The translations under genes were made by a program, and so were the position numbers. Positions 53,551 to 62,790 of a stretch of 64,000 nt of DNA are shown here, piece by piece; the stretch's first letter is position 1, and each line of letters begins with the position of its first letter. Where the stretch lies: contig NZ_KI912095.1 in NCBI RefSeq assembly GCF_000517025.1, positions 352,888-416,887 of the forward strand, given 5' to 3'. This stretch comes from Halonatronum saccharophilum DSM 13868. GTDB taxonomy: Bacteria; Bacillota; Halanaerobiia; Halobacteroidales; Halobacteroidaceae. The notes under the pieces were generated by a model. The model saw only the letters and a program-made list of their open reading frames with translations, was not told the DNA's origin and did not search any database.

Positions 53551-54624
53551 TCACCCCATAAATTTTTGATCAACAATTAGCCCCGCTACTCCTGCAGTCA
53601 TAAAATATTCCTTATCCTCTTGATGACTCCTTCCCATTGTTTTTACTTTAAAACTTAAGTTGTCTAAACTCTCTATAATTTCTTCTCCATCTATAAAAGT
53701 TAAATTATGCTTTTCAATGATCCCTGATCTCCTTAATTGTTCTTGTATTATCTTACTCTTCTCCCCTTCAAAATTCGGAATTGCAATAGAACTCCTTATC
53801 AGGGCCAACTCACCAAAATTAGTCCTACTATGATGACTAATTCCATAATGACGTTTTCTTTTATCTGCAAAACTAATCCTAGGAACTCCAATTGGATCAC
53901 CACCTAATACATTTACAGCATGAAGAACATCTACCTGTTCAGTCCCACTAAACCCATACTTTGTTCCCGTACCTACTATCCCAGGCCCCATAGTTACTAT
54001 TATTGCATCTGATTTATTTATCTCTTTTGCACCAATTAATGCTGAATATATATTTACACTCTCTAAATCTCCACCAAAGGAGTGGCCTATAGTTATGGTG
54101 TTATCAATCAGCCCTTCTTTCTTTAAATAATGAACTGTCTTACTAAAAGATATAGGTAAAGCAGCACCATCAGTCATAATATAGCTTATTTTTGCCTCAG
54201 GATTCTTCTCTTTAATCATCAAGGCTATCGGTACTAGCATACTATGAAGGGTCCCAACTATAACAGGAAGCCCCTCTAAAGAAATAAATGACTTTATTAT
54301 TTCCTGATACCCACTATCTTCTTCTGCTAAGCTACAGGTCTGTAATTGATAAGGTGTATATCTTAATTTCATAATATGCCCCTTATCCTTTAGATCTCTT
54401 TGTTTACCTAGTATGTAAATGATAAAATCATAGCCTCCAGTTCCAAGACTCAAAGAGGTTGCACTAGTATTTACTATAACCCTATCCCCAATTTCAACCT
54501 CACCAGTTAATGACTTGTAATTTATGCCTTTATGCTCTATTCCATTAATTTCTATATCGACTACAGTTATCCCTTCTTTTTGGGACAAAATACCAGTTAT
54601 TTTACCCTCTTTAATCTCTATCAT
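53551..54624 (-). CDS. DUF3866 family protein
   Basis: This 357-residue protein of unknown function is found in Clostridia and Actinobacteria beside nudF and spoIIM. Visible features are an N-terminal beta region (EIKEGKITGILSQKEGITVV), MKLRYTPYQLQ, VTMGPGIVGTGTKYGFSG and SHHSRTNFGELALIRSS, all conserved in the family. No membrane segments were seen. Placement before nudF suggests a housekeeping role. Confidence 0.88.
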   Translation of the reverse strand: MIEIKEGKITGILSQKEGITVVDIEINGIEHKGINYKSLTGEVEIGDRVIVNTSATSLSLGTGGYDFIIYILGKQRDLKDKGHIMKLRYTPYQLQTCSLAEEDSGYQEIIKSFISLEGLPVIVGTLHSMLVPIALMIKEKNPEAKISYIMTDGAALPISFSKTVHYLKKEGLIDNTITIGHSFGGDLESVNIYSALIGAKEINKSDAIIVTMGPGIVGTGTKYGFSGTEQVDVLHAVNVLGGDPIGVPRISFADKRKRHYGISHHSRTNFGELALIRSSIAIPNFEGEKSKIIQEQLRRSGIIEKHNLTFIDGEEIIESLDNLSFKVKTMGRSHQEDKEYFMTAGVAGLIVDQKFMG

Positions 54625-54787
54625 TTAATCCCCTCCATTCCAAAACTTATCTAGTGCTATTATTTACATTTTTAGATTAAAAATTCTTATTTTAGTGATT
54701 ATAAACTAAGAAAAACTATATAAAATTAGATTATACGATATCATAATAATTTAATTTAATTTTAAGCAAATAATTATGGATTAAATA

Positions 54788-54829
54788 AAAAAAGTTCTAA
54801 GGGGATAATTATCCCCTTAGAACTTTTTT
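54788..54829. terminator. Terminator after the PTS gene
   Basis: A perfect 42-base palindrome with core TTCTAAGGGGATAA and A/T-runs on both sides. It ends the minus-strand alpha-glucoside transcript. Confidence 0.9.
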
Positions 54830-54836
54830 GGATAAA

Positions 54837-56921
54837 TTAAATAGATACTTCTAATATCTTATTTAAATTATTTGTATCTTTAATTATTTTTTCTACCTTA
54901 TCACTATTTGTAATAGCTATAGGCGTTACTATATCTTTACCCTCACTCTTTATATAATCTAAGTCTACTTCTATTATAGGAGTTCCCTTTTTAACTTTAG
55001 TATCTTCTTCAACCAACCTCTTAAACCCTTGACCATTTAAATCTACAGTATCAATTCCAATATGAACAATAAGCTCAATTCCCTCTTTAGTCTCCATTCC
55101 AAAAGCATGGTTTGTTGGAAAAATTGTTTTAACTATCCCGTCACAAGGAGCAGAAATAGTATTTTCAGATGGAATTATAGCTACCCCATCTCCCATTAAC
55201 TTTTGAGAGAAAGCTTCATCTGGAACCTCTGTTATATCAATCAACTTTCCTTTTGCTGGAGAACTTAAAATCACTGTATTGATGCCTTCACTACTCTCTT
55301 TAGCTATATTTTCATCACTGTCTTGCTGTAAATCTATATATTTTTTTTCATTAAACAACTTTATTTCTTCTTCAATTCCTTCTTCTTTTAATAAAAAATT
55401 GATCTTATTTTTATATAAATCTGAATATCCTCCAAAGATAGCTTGAACACTATTTTTTACCTTAACTACACCGGAAGCTCCTAAATCTTTTAAAAGATCT
55501 TCGTCTATCTTCTTAATATCTTCAACATCTACTCTTAATCTTGTAAAACAAGCATCAACACTTTTTATGTTCTTCTTTCCACCAAGACCACTGATTATTC
55601 CTATTGAAATTTCTCGTTTACCATTTTTACCTTTATTATTTTTTTTATTATAATCACTTCTTCTAAATAATTTTGTTTGTTGACCTCCCCTTCCAGGAGT
55701 TGCAATATCCCATCTTTTGATTGCATAAGTAAATGAGAAGTAATAAATTATAAAGAACATACCCCCAATAACTATATTCATCCACCAATTAGGTGTTCCT
55801 GGTAATACATTTACAAGTATATAATCAATAACTCCTGAGCCTCCAGCCCAGCCAAGATGAACATCTAAAACAAAGGTTATTATATAAGATATAGCAGTTA
55901 ATATTGAATGGAAAACATATAAAAATGGAGCTACAAATAAAAATGTAAATTCTATAGGCTCTGTTATACCAGTAAGAAAAGCTGTTCCAGCTGCTGCTAT
56001 AAGTAAACCTTTAACAACTTGTTTATTCTTCTTATCAGCTTGCTTATACATAGCTAGTGCTGCTCCTGGAAGACCAAACATTATTATTGGAAATTTACCA
56101 GCCATAAATCTTCCTGCAGTTACATCTACTCCTGCAGCAATTTCTTTTAAGAAAATATACTGATCTCCCGAAACTAATTCTCCTGCTATTTCTGCACTCC
56201 CTCCTAAAGGAGTCCACAAAAACGGAGCATACCATATATGATGAAGACCTGTAGGAATAAGCAGCCTTTCTAAACCACCATATAAACCTATATAAAGTGG
56301 ATTGGTTGTATCTGAAGCAATTATATTAGCAATTGAATCAATAACAACTTGTATAGGTGGCCAAATTACCATCAGTGCTCCCGCTAATAACATTGATGCA
56401 AAAACCATTACAATACCTACTGACCTATCACCAGCAAAAAAACCTAAAACTTCTGGAGGTTGAAATTCATGGAATCTATTATAAACTGCCACAGCTAATA
56501 ATCCCACTAAAATTCCACCTAAAACACCTGTTTCTAATGTTGGTATTCCTAAAGCTAATCCATACCTACCACTTTCTGCAGCCATTTCAGGTGTTATTCC
56601 TAATATTATAGAAATTGTTGTATTGGTAATTATATACCCTACAAAAGATGCTAATGCTGCAATACCAGATCCTCCACTTAACCCTATAGCTACTCCTATC
56701 GCAAATATCATTGGTAAATTTTGGAATATACTAATTCCTAATTGTAATAACATAGCACTAATAAAACTTACAACAGTACTTTGTAATATTGGAATACTGT
56801 TTGCTAAAGGCCCTGTCAAAGCAGCTCCTAGCCCAAGTAAAATACCTGCTGCTGGCAATAATGCTACTGGAACCATCAGCGCTTTCCCAAACTTTTGCAA
56901 CTTGCTAAAATCAAAATTCAT
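54837..56921 (-). CDS. PTS alpha-glucoside (maltose-type) EIICBA component
   Basis: This 694-residue fused sugar transporter has an IIC domain (1-400, about 10 helices, ITEPIEFTFLFVAPF signature), a IIB domain with phosphorylated Cys458 in SVDACFTRLRV, and a IIA-glucose-type domain (550-694) with His605 in PTNHAFG and the catalytic His620 in LIVHIGIDTVDLNG. It imports and phosphorylates a disaccharide. Partnership with the GH4 enzyme points to an alpha-glucoside such as maltose. Two linkers are charged and rich in Lys and Asn. Confidence 0.93.
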   Translation of the reverse strand: MNFDFSKLQKFGKALMVPVALLPAAGILLGLGAALTGPLANSIPILQSTVVSFISAMLLQLGISIFQNLPMIFAIGVAIGLSGGSGIAALASFVGYIITNTTISIILGITPEMAAESGRYGLALGIPTLETGVLGGILVGLLAVAVYNRFHEFQPPEVLGFFAGDRSVGIVMVFASMLLAGALMVIWPPIQVVIDSIANIIASDTTNPLYIGLYGGLERLLIPTGLHHIWYAPFLWTPLGGSAEIAGELVSGDQYIFLKEIAAGVDVTAGRFMAGKFPIIMFGLPGAALAMYKQADKKNKQVVKGLLIAAAGTAFLTGITEPIEFTFLFVAPFLYVFHSILTAISYIITFVLDVHLGWAGGSGVIDYILVNVLPGTPNWWMNIVIGGMFFIIYYFSFTYAIKRWDIATPGRGGQQTKLFRRSDYNKKNNKGKNGKREISIGIISGLGGKKNIKSVDACFTRLRVDVEDIKKIDEDLLKDLGASGVVKVKNSVQAIFGGYSDLYKNKINFLLKEEGIEEEIKLFNEKKYIDLQQDSDENIAKESSEGINTVILSSPAKGKLIDITEVPDEAFSQKLMGDGVAIIPSENTISAPCDGIVKTIFPTNHAFGMETKEGIELIVHIGIDTVDLNGQGFKRLVEEDTKVKKGTPIIEVDLDYIKSEGKDIVTPIAITNSDKVEKIIKDTNNLNKILEVSI

Positions 56922-57101
56922 TAAAATTCCCCCTTAGTGATTTAATATTTTTATATTAAAATCCCCCTATAAAAAACTGCTTTTAAATCACTAATATCTT
57001 ATATGTCTTACCTTAAAACCCAAAACACTCTTATATAACTTATTACTAGTTGGATTAACATATTTTTAAAGGAGAAAATAATTAACTTATAATTTATAAA
57101 T

Positions 57102-58427
57102 TTAATTTAACTTAGGCCAATATTCTTTATTTGCTACAATTAATTCATCAAGAATCTCTCTTGCCACTGGTGCATTTACTACTGTTCTATTTAAAGTTAA
57201 AGCTTGTAAAGCCTTATTATAATCTTGTTCAAAATAAGCATCTACTACTAGTTTTTCATACGCTAATTGCCCTTCAATTAAACCTTTTTGAAAAGTAGGA
57301 ATCTTGCCTACCGCTAATGGTTTTGGTCCATCATTTGTAAGAACTGCTGGTACTTCAACCATTGCATCATCTGCTAAGTTAGAAATAATACCATTGTTCT
57401 CAACAATAACAATATAAATATCCCCTACATTGTATGCTAATGATGCTGCTACCCTTACCATATATCTACCATGAATATCCACCTCTAAATCTGCACCCTC
57501 AGTAGTTTGAGCTCCTATAATTTCATCAGCTAATTTAAAAACCCTCTTCTCTCTTCCATCCATTACTTGGCTAGCTCTTGTATATTTTGGATCTTCCTTC
57601 TTAACCATATTATCTGGATATAGGTAATACTGTAGATAAGTGTTAGGTAGATAGTCTGGAAAATCTTTTAACATAATCTGTACTTGCTTAAATGTTTTTT
57701 GCCATGATGGGTCATCGGCAATCTCAGAATCTTCTGGAACAAAACCTTTATTTAAAATATGACTTTTTAATTGATCTGTTAAATCATTACCATCTCTGTC
57801 ACGAATTTTACTAAACCAACCGAAATGATTTAAACCAAAATACTCTGGAACTAAATCCCAGATCTCTTTACCTAAAATATCAGCATAACTTACCATAATT
57901 GCAGCTGGCATATCACAGATATTAAGTATTTTTTTATCATCAGAAAACACCCTATTTAAAGCTTCTGCTACAATTGCAGCCGGATTAGTATAATTTAAGA
58001 TCCAAGCGTCAGGAGAGTATCTTCTAATATCATTAATCAATTCAATCATATCTCCAATTGATCTCATTCCATAAGCCATTCCACCTGGTCCACAAGTCTC
58101 TTGACCAACAGCTCCATAACTTAACGGAATCTCTTCATCTTTTACTCTCATCTCAAGACCACCAGTTCTAATTTGAACAAAAACAAAATCTGCACCTTTT
58201 AATGCTTCTTCTTTATCAGTAGTATAAGTAAACTCTTCTATCTCAGAATATTTCTCTTTTAATATAATCTCTGTAGCTTTAGCATTTTTTTCTTGTCTTT
58301 TAGAATCAATATCATAAAAAGTTAAGCTCTTTAATGGAAAGTTACCCTTTTCAGCTATCAAGCTCATAACCATACCAATTGTATATGTACTTCCTCCACC
58401 CACAATAACAAGATCTTGTTTTTTCAT
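57102..58427 (-). CDS. 6-phospho-alpha-glucosidase (GH4)
   Basis: The 441-residue NAD- and Mn-dependent glycosidase begins VIVGGGSTYTIGMV. The active-site tetrapeptide CDMP (171-174) is the one that marks alpha-specific 6-phospho-glucosidases (GlvA/MalA), where beta enzymes have CNVP. Metal ligands Cys171 and His201 are present. It hydrolyses the 6-phospho-disaccharide delivered by the PTS protein encoded next. The gene is the promoter-proximal one of the pair, with a consensus promoter overlapping an operator. Confidence 0.94.
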   Translation of the reverse strand: MKKQDLVIVGGGSTYTIGMVMSLIAEKGNFPLKSLTFYDIDSKRQEKNAKATEIILKEKYSEIEEFTYTTDKEEALKGADFVFVQIRTGGLEMRVKDEEIPLSYGAVGQETCGPGGMAYGMRSIGDMIELINDIRRYSPDAWILNYTNPAAIVAEALNRVFSDDKKILNICDMPAAIMVSYADILGKEIWDLVPEYFGLNHFGWFSKIRDRDGNDLTDQLKSHILNKGFVPEDSEIADDPSWQKTFKQVQIMLKDFPDYLPNTYLQYYLYPDNMVKKEDPKYTRASQVMDGREKRVFKLADEIIGAQTTEGADLEVDIHGRYMVRVAASLAYNVGDIYIVIVENNGIISNLADDAMVEVPAVLTNDGPKPLAVGKIPTFQKGLIEGQLAYEKLVVDAYFEQDYNKALQALTLNRTVVNAPVAREILDELIVANKEYWPKLN

Positions 58428-58448
58428 ATTTAACCACTCCTATTTTTT

Positions 58449-58496
58449 ATTGGTATTATAATCATATTATTTTTATAATACAATTATAATACCAAT
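58449..58496. promoter_or_regulatory. Operator-like inverted repeat between the GH4 gene and the regulator gene
   Basis: Perfect 14-base arms ATTGGTATTATAAT (58449-58462) and ATTATAATACCAAT (58483-58496) flank 20 bp. A further TTATAATAC copy is at 58474-58482. The right arm overlaps the -10 of the GH4 promoter, as expected for a repressor site. Confidence 0.7.
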
Positions 58497-58511
58497 TTAG
58501 TTAGTTGTCAA
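58483..58511 (-). promoter_or_regulatory. Consensus sigma-A promoter of the alpha-glucoside operon
   Basis: TTGACA (58506-58511), a 17-bp spacer and TATAAT (58483-58488) on the minus strand, 56 bp before the GH4 start. Both hexamers match consensus exactly. Confidence 0.85.
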
Positions 58512-58529
58512 GATGAATTTTAATTAAAA

Positions 58530-58558
58530 TTGACAATCGCCTACTCTTCATATATCAT
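58530..58558 (+). promoter_or_regulatory. Predicted sigma-A promoter of the GntR-family regulator
   Basis: TTGACA (58530-58535), a 17-bp spacer and TATCAT (58553-58558), 48 bp before the regulator ATG. The two divergent -35 boxes are about 20 bp apart. Confidence 0.75.
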
Positions 58559-58605
58559 AAAAATCAACATATCAATTTCAAAAGACATTGAGGAGTGAAT
58601 TGTAA

Positions 58606-59322
58606 ATGAATGATAAATTCTTACCTTTATATAGACAGATAGCTGAAAAAATAAAGCAAGAGATTTATAATAAAAATTTACAACAAGGAGATGCTATTCC
58701 TTCAGAAGCTAAGTTAACAGATAAATTTAATGTAAGTAGAGTTACAATAAGACAAGCTATAGATGTACTTGTTAATGAAGATCTTTTATACAAAGTTCAA
58801 GGAAGTGGAACATATGTAAAGAAAACAAGGTTAGAACATAATATATATACTCTTGAAACCTTTACTGAAGAAGCAATCCGACATAATAAAGTACCAGTAA
58901 ATAAAATTATTGATTTTAAGATTACTAAACCAAGTGATGAGATAAAAGTACGATTAAATCTTTTAGATGAAGATAAAGTCTATTTTATTTCAAGATTACG
59001 CTGTATTGATAATACTCCTCTAGTTTTAGAAAAAACTTATTTGCCGATAAAATTATTCCCAGACTTATCTTATGAAACAATGCTCTCATCTAAATATGAT
59101 TACATTGAAAATAAAAAAAGCTTAACTATAAAACAGAGTCATCAAGAAATAATACCCATATTGCCAAATGAAGAATTAATAAACTTAATGTCTTTAAAAA
59201 AAGATCAACCCATTTTACATCTAGTAATGGATTCCATCTTGGATGATGGTACGGTATTTGAATATACAGAACTATACTTTAAAAGTGATGAATATAAATT
59301 TTCACTAGTTGCAAAACGTTAA
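58606..59322 (+). CDS. GntR/UTRA transcriptional regulator of the alpha-glucoside locus
   Basis: The 238-residue protein has an N-terminal GntR winged helix (about 5-72; IPSEAKLTDKFNVSRVTIRQ and LYKVQGSGTYV) and a C-terminal UTRA ligand-binding domain (about 95-235; VLEKTYLPIKLFPDL). The TreR/BglR-type family binds a sugar phosphate and releases DNA. Divergent placement and the operator suggest local repression of the PTS-GH4 operon, induced by the phosphorylated sugar. The inducer is inferred. Confidence 0.92.
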   Translation: MNDKFLPLYRQIAEKIKQEIYNKNLQQGDAIPSEAKLTDKFNVSRVTIRQAIDVLVNEDLLYKVQGSGTYVKKTRLEHNIYTLETFTEEAIRHNKVPVNKIIDFKITKPSDEIKVRLNLLDEDKVYFISRLRCIDNTPLVLEKTYLPIKLFPDLSYETMLSSKYDYIENKKSLTIKQSHQEIIPILPNEELINLMSLKKDQPILHLVMDSILDDGTVFEYTELYFKSDEYKFSLVAKR

Positions 59323-59361
59323 AATATTTACGTTTTATCCACATTATAATTTAATCTAAAC

Positions 59362-59415
59362 AAATTAAAAGCCCTTAACGTATTTAAATTTAAATACGTT
59401 AAGGGCTTTTAATTT
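59362..59415. terminator. Bidirectional terminator between regulator and peptidase genes
   Basis: A perfect palindrome AAAAGCCCTTAACGTATTTA and its complement (core 59367-59410), with A/T-runs on both sides, between convergent genes. Confidence 0.9.
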
Positions 59416-59424
59416 TTAAATATT

Positions 59425-60537
59425 TTAATTTAACTTCTCCGTAATCAAAGCTACTGTATACTCTACTGCCTTTAATAGATCATCAACCTTAATATTCTCA
59501 CCTGTAGTATGGACATCATTCATTCCTACACTTGTATTTATTGTAGGGATACCTTTACCATTGAAGATATTAGCATCACTTCCACCTCCAGTAGGCATCA
59601 ATACCGGCTTTACTCCTACTTTTTTAGCTGCTTTGATAGCAAGTTCTACAACTGGATCATTTCTAGACAAATCATAGGCTGGATACATTCTATCTACATC
59701 AATCTCTACTTTAGCTTTATACTTCTTAGCTGCTTTTTTGAATATATTACACATATGCTTAGTCTGCTTATCTAACTTTTTCACATCAAGACTTCTAGAT
59801 TCTCCTTCTAGTTCAACTAGGTCTGGAACTATATTGGTAGCTTTACCACCTTTGATCACACCAATATTAGCAGTAGTTTCATCATCTATTTGCCCTAACT
59901 TCATATTAGATAAGGCTACACTTGCTACTTTTATAGCGTTAATACCTGCTGATGGATTCATACCTGCATGGGCAGCTTTGCCTATAACTTTAACATTAAT
60001 CTTATCTTGAGCAGGTGCCTGAACAATAATAGAACCAATATCTCCTCCTGAATCAAAAGCTACACCATAATCAGCATCAATTAGATTATGGCTTAAATTC
60101 TTAGCTCCTAATAGACCAACCTCTTCACAGATTGTAAAGACGACTTCTATATTACCATGATCCATATCATTCTCTTTTATAACCCTTATAGCTTCTAAGA
60201 TTGAGATTATACCTGCTTTATCATCAGATCCTAGGATTGTATCTCCTTTACTATATATAACTCCATCCTCAATGACTGGTTCAATACCTTTACCTGGAGT
60301 AACTGTATCCATATGTGCACTTAACATAATTGTAGGTCTGCTGTCATCCCCTGCTAATTTAGCAATTAGGTTCCCTGTTTCTCCACCAACAATATCTCCT
60401 GCATTATCTTCTACTACCTCTAAACCTAATTCTTCTAATACTTTCTTTAAATGTTTAGCAACATTACCTTCTTCTTTAGAAATACTATCTATCTTTACTA
60501 ACTCCATAAAATTATTCACTATTCTCTCTTTATCCAA
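59425..60537 (-). CDS. Peptidase T-like M20 metallopeptidase
   Basis: The 370-residue zinc peptidase has the metal motif SAHMDTVTPGKG, the ILGSDDKAGI loop, ICEEVGLLGA with the catalytic Glu pair, and the C-terminal metal ligand region GGGSDANIFNGKG...TSVGMNDVHT. It belongs to the PepT-like family (tripeptidase-like), about 370 residues and common in Clostridia. The start is TTG 60537 behind AAAGGGGGAAG; the frame reaches 60558 but those codons cover the SD. Confidence 0.92.
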   Translation of the reverse strand: MDKERIVNNFMELVKIDSISKEEGNVAKHLKKVLEELGLEVVEDNAGDIVGGETGNLIAKLAGDDSRPTIMLSAHMDTVTPGKGIEPVIEDGVIYSKGDTILGSDDKAGIISILEAIRVIKENDMDHGNIEVVFTICEEVGLLGAKNLSHNLIDADYGVAFDSGGDIGSIIVQAPAQDKINVKVIGKAAHAGMNPSAGINAIKVASVALSNMKLGQIDDETTANIGVIKGGKATNIVPDLVELEGESRSLDVKKLDKQTKHMCNIFKKAAKKYKAKVEIDVDRMYPAYDLSRNDPVVELAIKAAKKVGVKPVLMPTGGGSDANIFNGKGIPTINTSVGMNDVHTTGENIKVDDLLKAVEYTVALITEKLN

Positions 60538-60691
60538 TTTTCTTCCCCCTTTTACCATTCTCTTCTCTCTTAATACTTATAATTCCTCTTTTAAAACAAT
60601 TTAATCATATGCTGATAAAAACTAACTCTTAACCATACAAACATAAGTAACCTACACCTTATTATATCTTCCATAAATTCCATAGTCAACC

Positions 60692-61519
60692 CTATTGCCT
60701 TCCTAGTCTATCTACATATAATAGGAGCTTATTTCTCTTAATTAACCTTGATAAAGAGTAAAACTCTGCATAGATATGGACTGCCAGAAGGGCCAACAAA
60801 ATTATTAGCTTAAAAGTCAATCCAAAAGCAATAATAACTAAAAATCCTATAATTCCTCCCAAAACATTGGCCCCTACATCCCCCATCATCCCTTCAGCCC
60901 TTAGATCAAAAGGCAAGGTCCAAGCAACTATTGTTATAATAGGAATAGCCAATACCCTAACCCTTGACCCTATCACAAATATAATAATCAATAAAAATAA
61001 TGACATCTTTAGAGCTCGTCCAGGCCTTAAATCTAAAAGGTTTATAAAGTTAGCCATTAATAAAATAAGAAGAGTATCAATAAATATAACAACTATATTA
61101 TTTCCTAGATAAAAATTTATAAATAGGACAATAAGCAAGCTAAAGATGGCCTTAATTGCTCCGGTAGTCAATCTTTTTTCAACAATAAGTCTCTTAAAGT
61201 GTCCACTGAAACCTTGGCTGTCTTTGCTACCAATAGTATCATCTAAAAGCCCCACAAAGGCCATAGCTAAAATTAAAATCATAAGAGGGTAAACTGTTAT
61301 TATTCGATAGTATCCCAATAAAGACCCTATCATTAAAATTGCAATAACATTTAAAGCAAATACCATTCCATAACCTACAGGTATGGTCCTCCCTTGATAG
61401 TTCTTAGCTAAAGACCTTCCTTCAATTAACATAGGAGGAATAAGTTTTAAAGTTACCTGACTTAAGAGAATACTTATTAAGACTAAGAGAAGCATATCTA
61501 ATATTATATCCAATATCAT
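60692..61519 (-). CDS. MraY/WecA-like polyprenyl-phosphate glycosyl-1-phosphate transferase
   Basis: The 275-residue integral membrane protein has about eight to ten helices. Three family motifs are present: GLLDDTIG (the Asp-Asp pair), NFINLLDLRPGRALK (MraY NAVNLTDG counterpart) and GMMGDVGANVLGG (MraY FMGDTGS counterpart). It is shorter than MraY (about 320) and probably works on undecaprenyl phosphate. The nucleotide sugar is unknown. It overlaps the GT2 gene by four bases, so a joint role in envelope glycan synthesis is likely. Confidence 0.82.
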   Translation of the reverse strand: MILDIILDMLLLVLISILLSQVTLKLIPPMLIEGRSLAKNYQGRTIPVGYGMVFALNVIAILMIGSLLGYYRIITVYPLMILILAMAFVGLLDDTIGSKDSQGFSGHFKRLIVEKRLTTGAIKAIFSLLIVLFINFYLGNNIVVIFIDTLLILLMANFINLLDLRPGRALKMSLFLLIIIFVIGSRVRVLAIPIITIVAWTLPFDLRAEGMMGDVGANVLGGIIGFLVIIAFGLTFKLIILLALLAVHIYAEFYSLSRLIKRNKLLLYVDRLGRQ

Positions 61520-62196
61520 ATCTTGTTGGCCCTCCCTTTCGATAATAAGACCTTTGCTATATCTTTAAATTGCTTTCCCCTATGCAAGAAGCCCTTTAAA
61601 TCTCGACCTGTCTCACGATGTGTCATATCAACCTCTACCTCTACTATCTTATACCCTCTTCTATGGGCATCAATAGTAAGACCTACCTCTACTCCAAATC
61701 CTCTCGAAAAGCCTGGAAAACCTTCTAAAACCTCTCTAGCTATAGCTCTTTGCCCCGATAAAGGAGATTCAAAACTCTGTTTTAGCATTCTCTCTAAACC
61801 AAAATTAGCTAAACCCTTTACCAACCCAAAACCACCTTTTATCTTTGCAGGAGGAAACTTTGCGATGGCCATATGAGCCTTACCTTCTACTACCGGGCCA
61901 ACAAGCTTTTTAGCCTCTGTGGCACTCTCACCTAAATCAGCATCAACCAATAAAATAACATCTCCAAAAGCTTGCTCTAAACCACAATCAAGGGCTACAC
62001 CCTTTCCTTGGTTAGATTCTAAGCAAATAACTTTATCTGCAACTCTATCTGCTTTAAGATAGGTGTCATCCTTAGAACCATCATCAATAACAATTATCTC
62101 CTTAAGATTATTTAATCCTCTTAATGCTGTTACTGTCTTTTCTATCCTATCCCCTTCGTTATAAGCTGGAATTAAGATTGATATAGAGCTATTCAT
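61516..62196 (-). CDS. Family 2 glycosyltransferase (DPM1-like)
   Basis: The 226-residue GT-A enzyme has SILIPAYNEGDRI, VIDDGSKDDTYLKA and the metal-binding LVDADLGES (DxD-like). Later, GQRAIAREVLEGF and GFGVEVGLTIDAHRRGYKIV complete the fold. The DPM1-like type suggests transfer from a nucleotide sugar to a polyprenyl phosphate. It overlaps the MraY-like gene by four bases and follows the SteB-like gene. Confidence 0.88.
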   Translation of the reverse strand: MNSSISILIPAYNEGDRIEKTVTALRGLNNLKEIIVIDDGSKDDTYLKADRVADKVICLESNQGKGVALDCGLEQAFGDVILLVDADLGESATEAKKLVGPVVEGKAHMAIAKFPPAKIKGGFGLVKGLANFGLERMLKQSFESPLSGQRAIAREVLEGFPGFSRGFGVEVGLTIDAHRRGYKIVEVEVDMTHRETGRDLKGFLHRGKQFKDIAKVLLSKGRANKI

Positions 62197-62210
62197 ATAA
62201 CTCCCCCTTT

Positions 62211-62780
62211 TTAAAGATCCAACTCTTTAGAAGCCACTTCAAAGACCAACTTGATTAATCCTGAGATAGACTCTATTTGATTACCATCCACCTTTATAGC
62301 CTTATCCTTTAAGTTACTATAATCTATCTTCTCCTTTGAGATTGTTGGCCCTAATAATAAAACCTTATCAAAATCATTATCTTTAATACCTTCATCTTTT
62401 TTTATAATCTCAACAAAATCTGCATCTGCTAATCTAAAAGCCTCTAACAACCTGTCCTTGAGATTATTAGTGACCCCTTCTTCCACTACTAAAAGCACCC
62501 TCTTTTCCTTTAACTGCTCCTTTAAAACTAAGGGCATAATCACCCTTTGAAACTCCTTGTTCATAGCCAACTTTTCTTCTAGTGAATTTACTTCTTGAGC
62601 AAACTCTTGGTTCTCATTTCTTAAAAAGTCAAACTCTTTCTCCAATTGTGAGATTAAATTCTTATGCTCATTAGATATCAATTCATTACCGACCATACTC
62701 CCTCCAATTAAGATTCCTATAGCCAAAGTTACAAAGATAATAACTATCGTAATTATATGATACCTTAAATCAATTAACAT
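62211..62780 (-). CDS. SteB/MctB-like (DUF3186) membrane-anchored protein
   Basis: The 189-residue protein has one N-terminal membrane helix (HIITIVIIFVTLAIGILIGG, about 8-27), then a coiled coil (about 33-70), then a globular domain with VLLVVEEGVTNNL and DKVLLLGPTIS. This matches the family annotated as copper transporter MctB or SteB in Actinobacteria. In Corynebacterium, SteA and SteB act together at the division site. ATG 62780 follows the SD AGGAGGTGGG; the ATG at 62801 would overlap it. Confidence 0.82.
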   Translation of the reverse strand: MLIDLRYHIITIVIIFVTLAIGILIGGSMVGNELISNEHKNLISQLEKEFDFLRNENQEFAQEVNSLEEKLAMNKEFQRVIMPLVLKEQLKEKRVLLVVEEGVTNNLKDRLLEAFRLADADFVEIIKKDEGIKDNDFDKVLLLGPTISKEKIDYSNLKDKAIKVDGNQIESISGLIKLVFEVASKELDL

Positions 62781-62790
62781 ATCCCACCTC

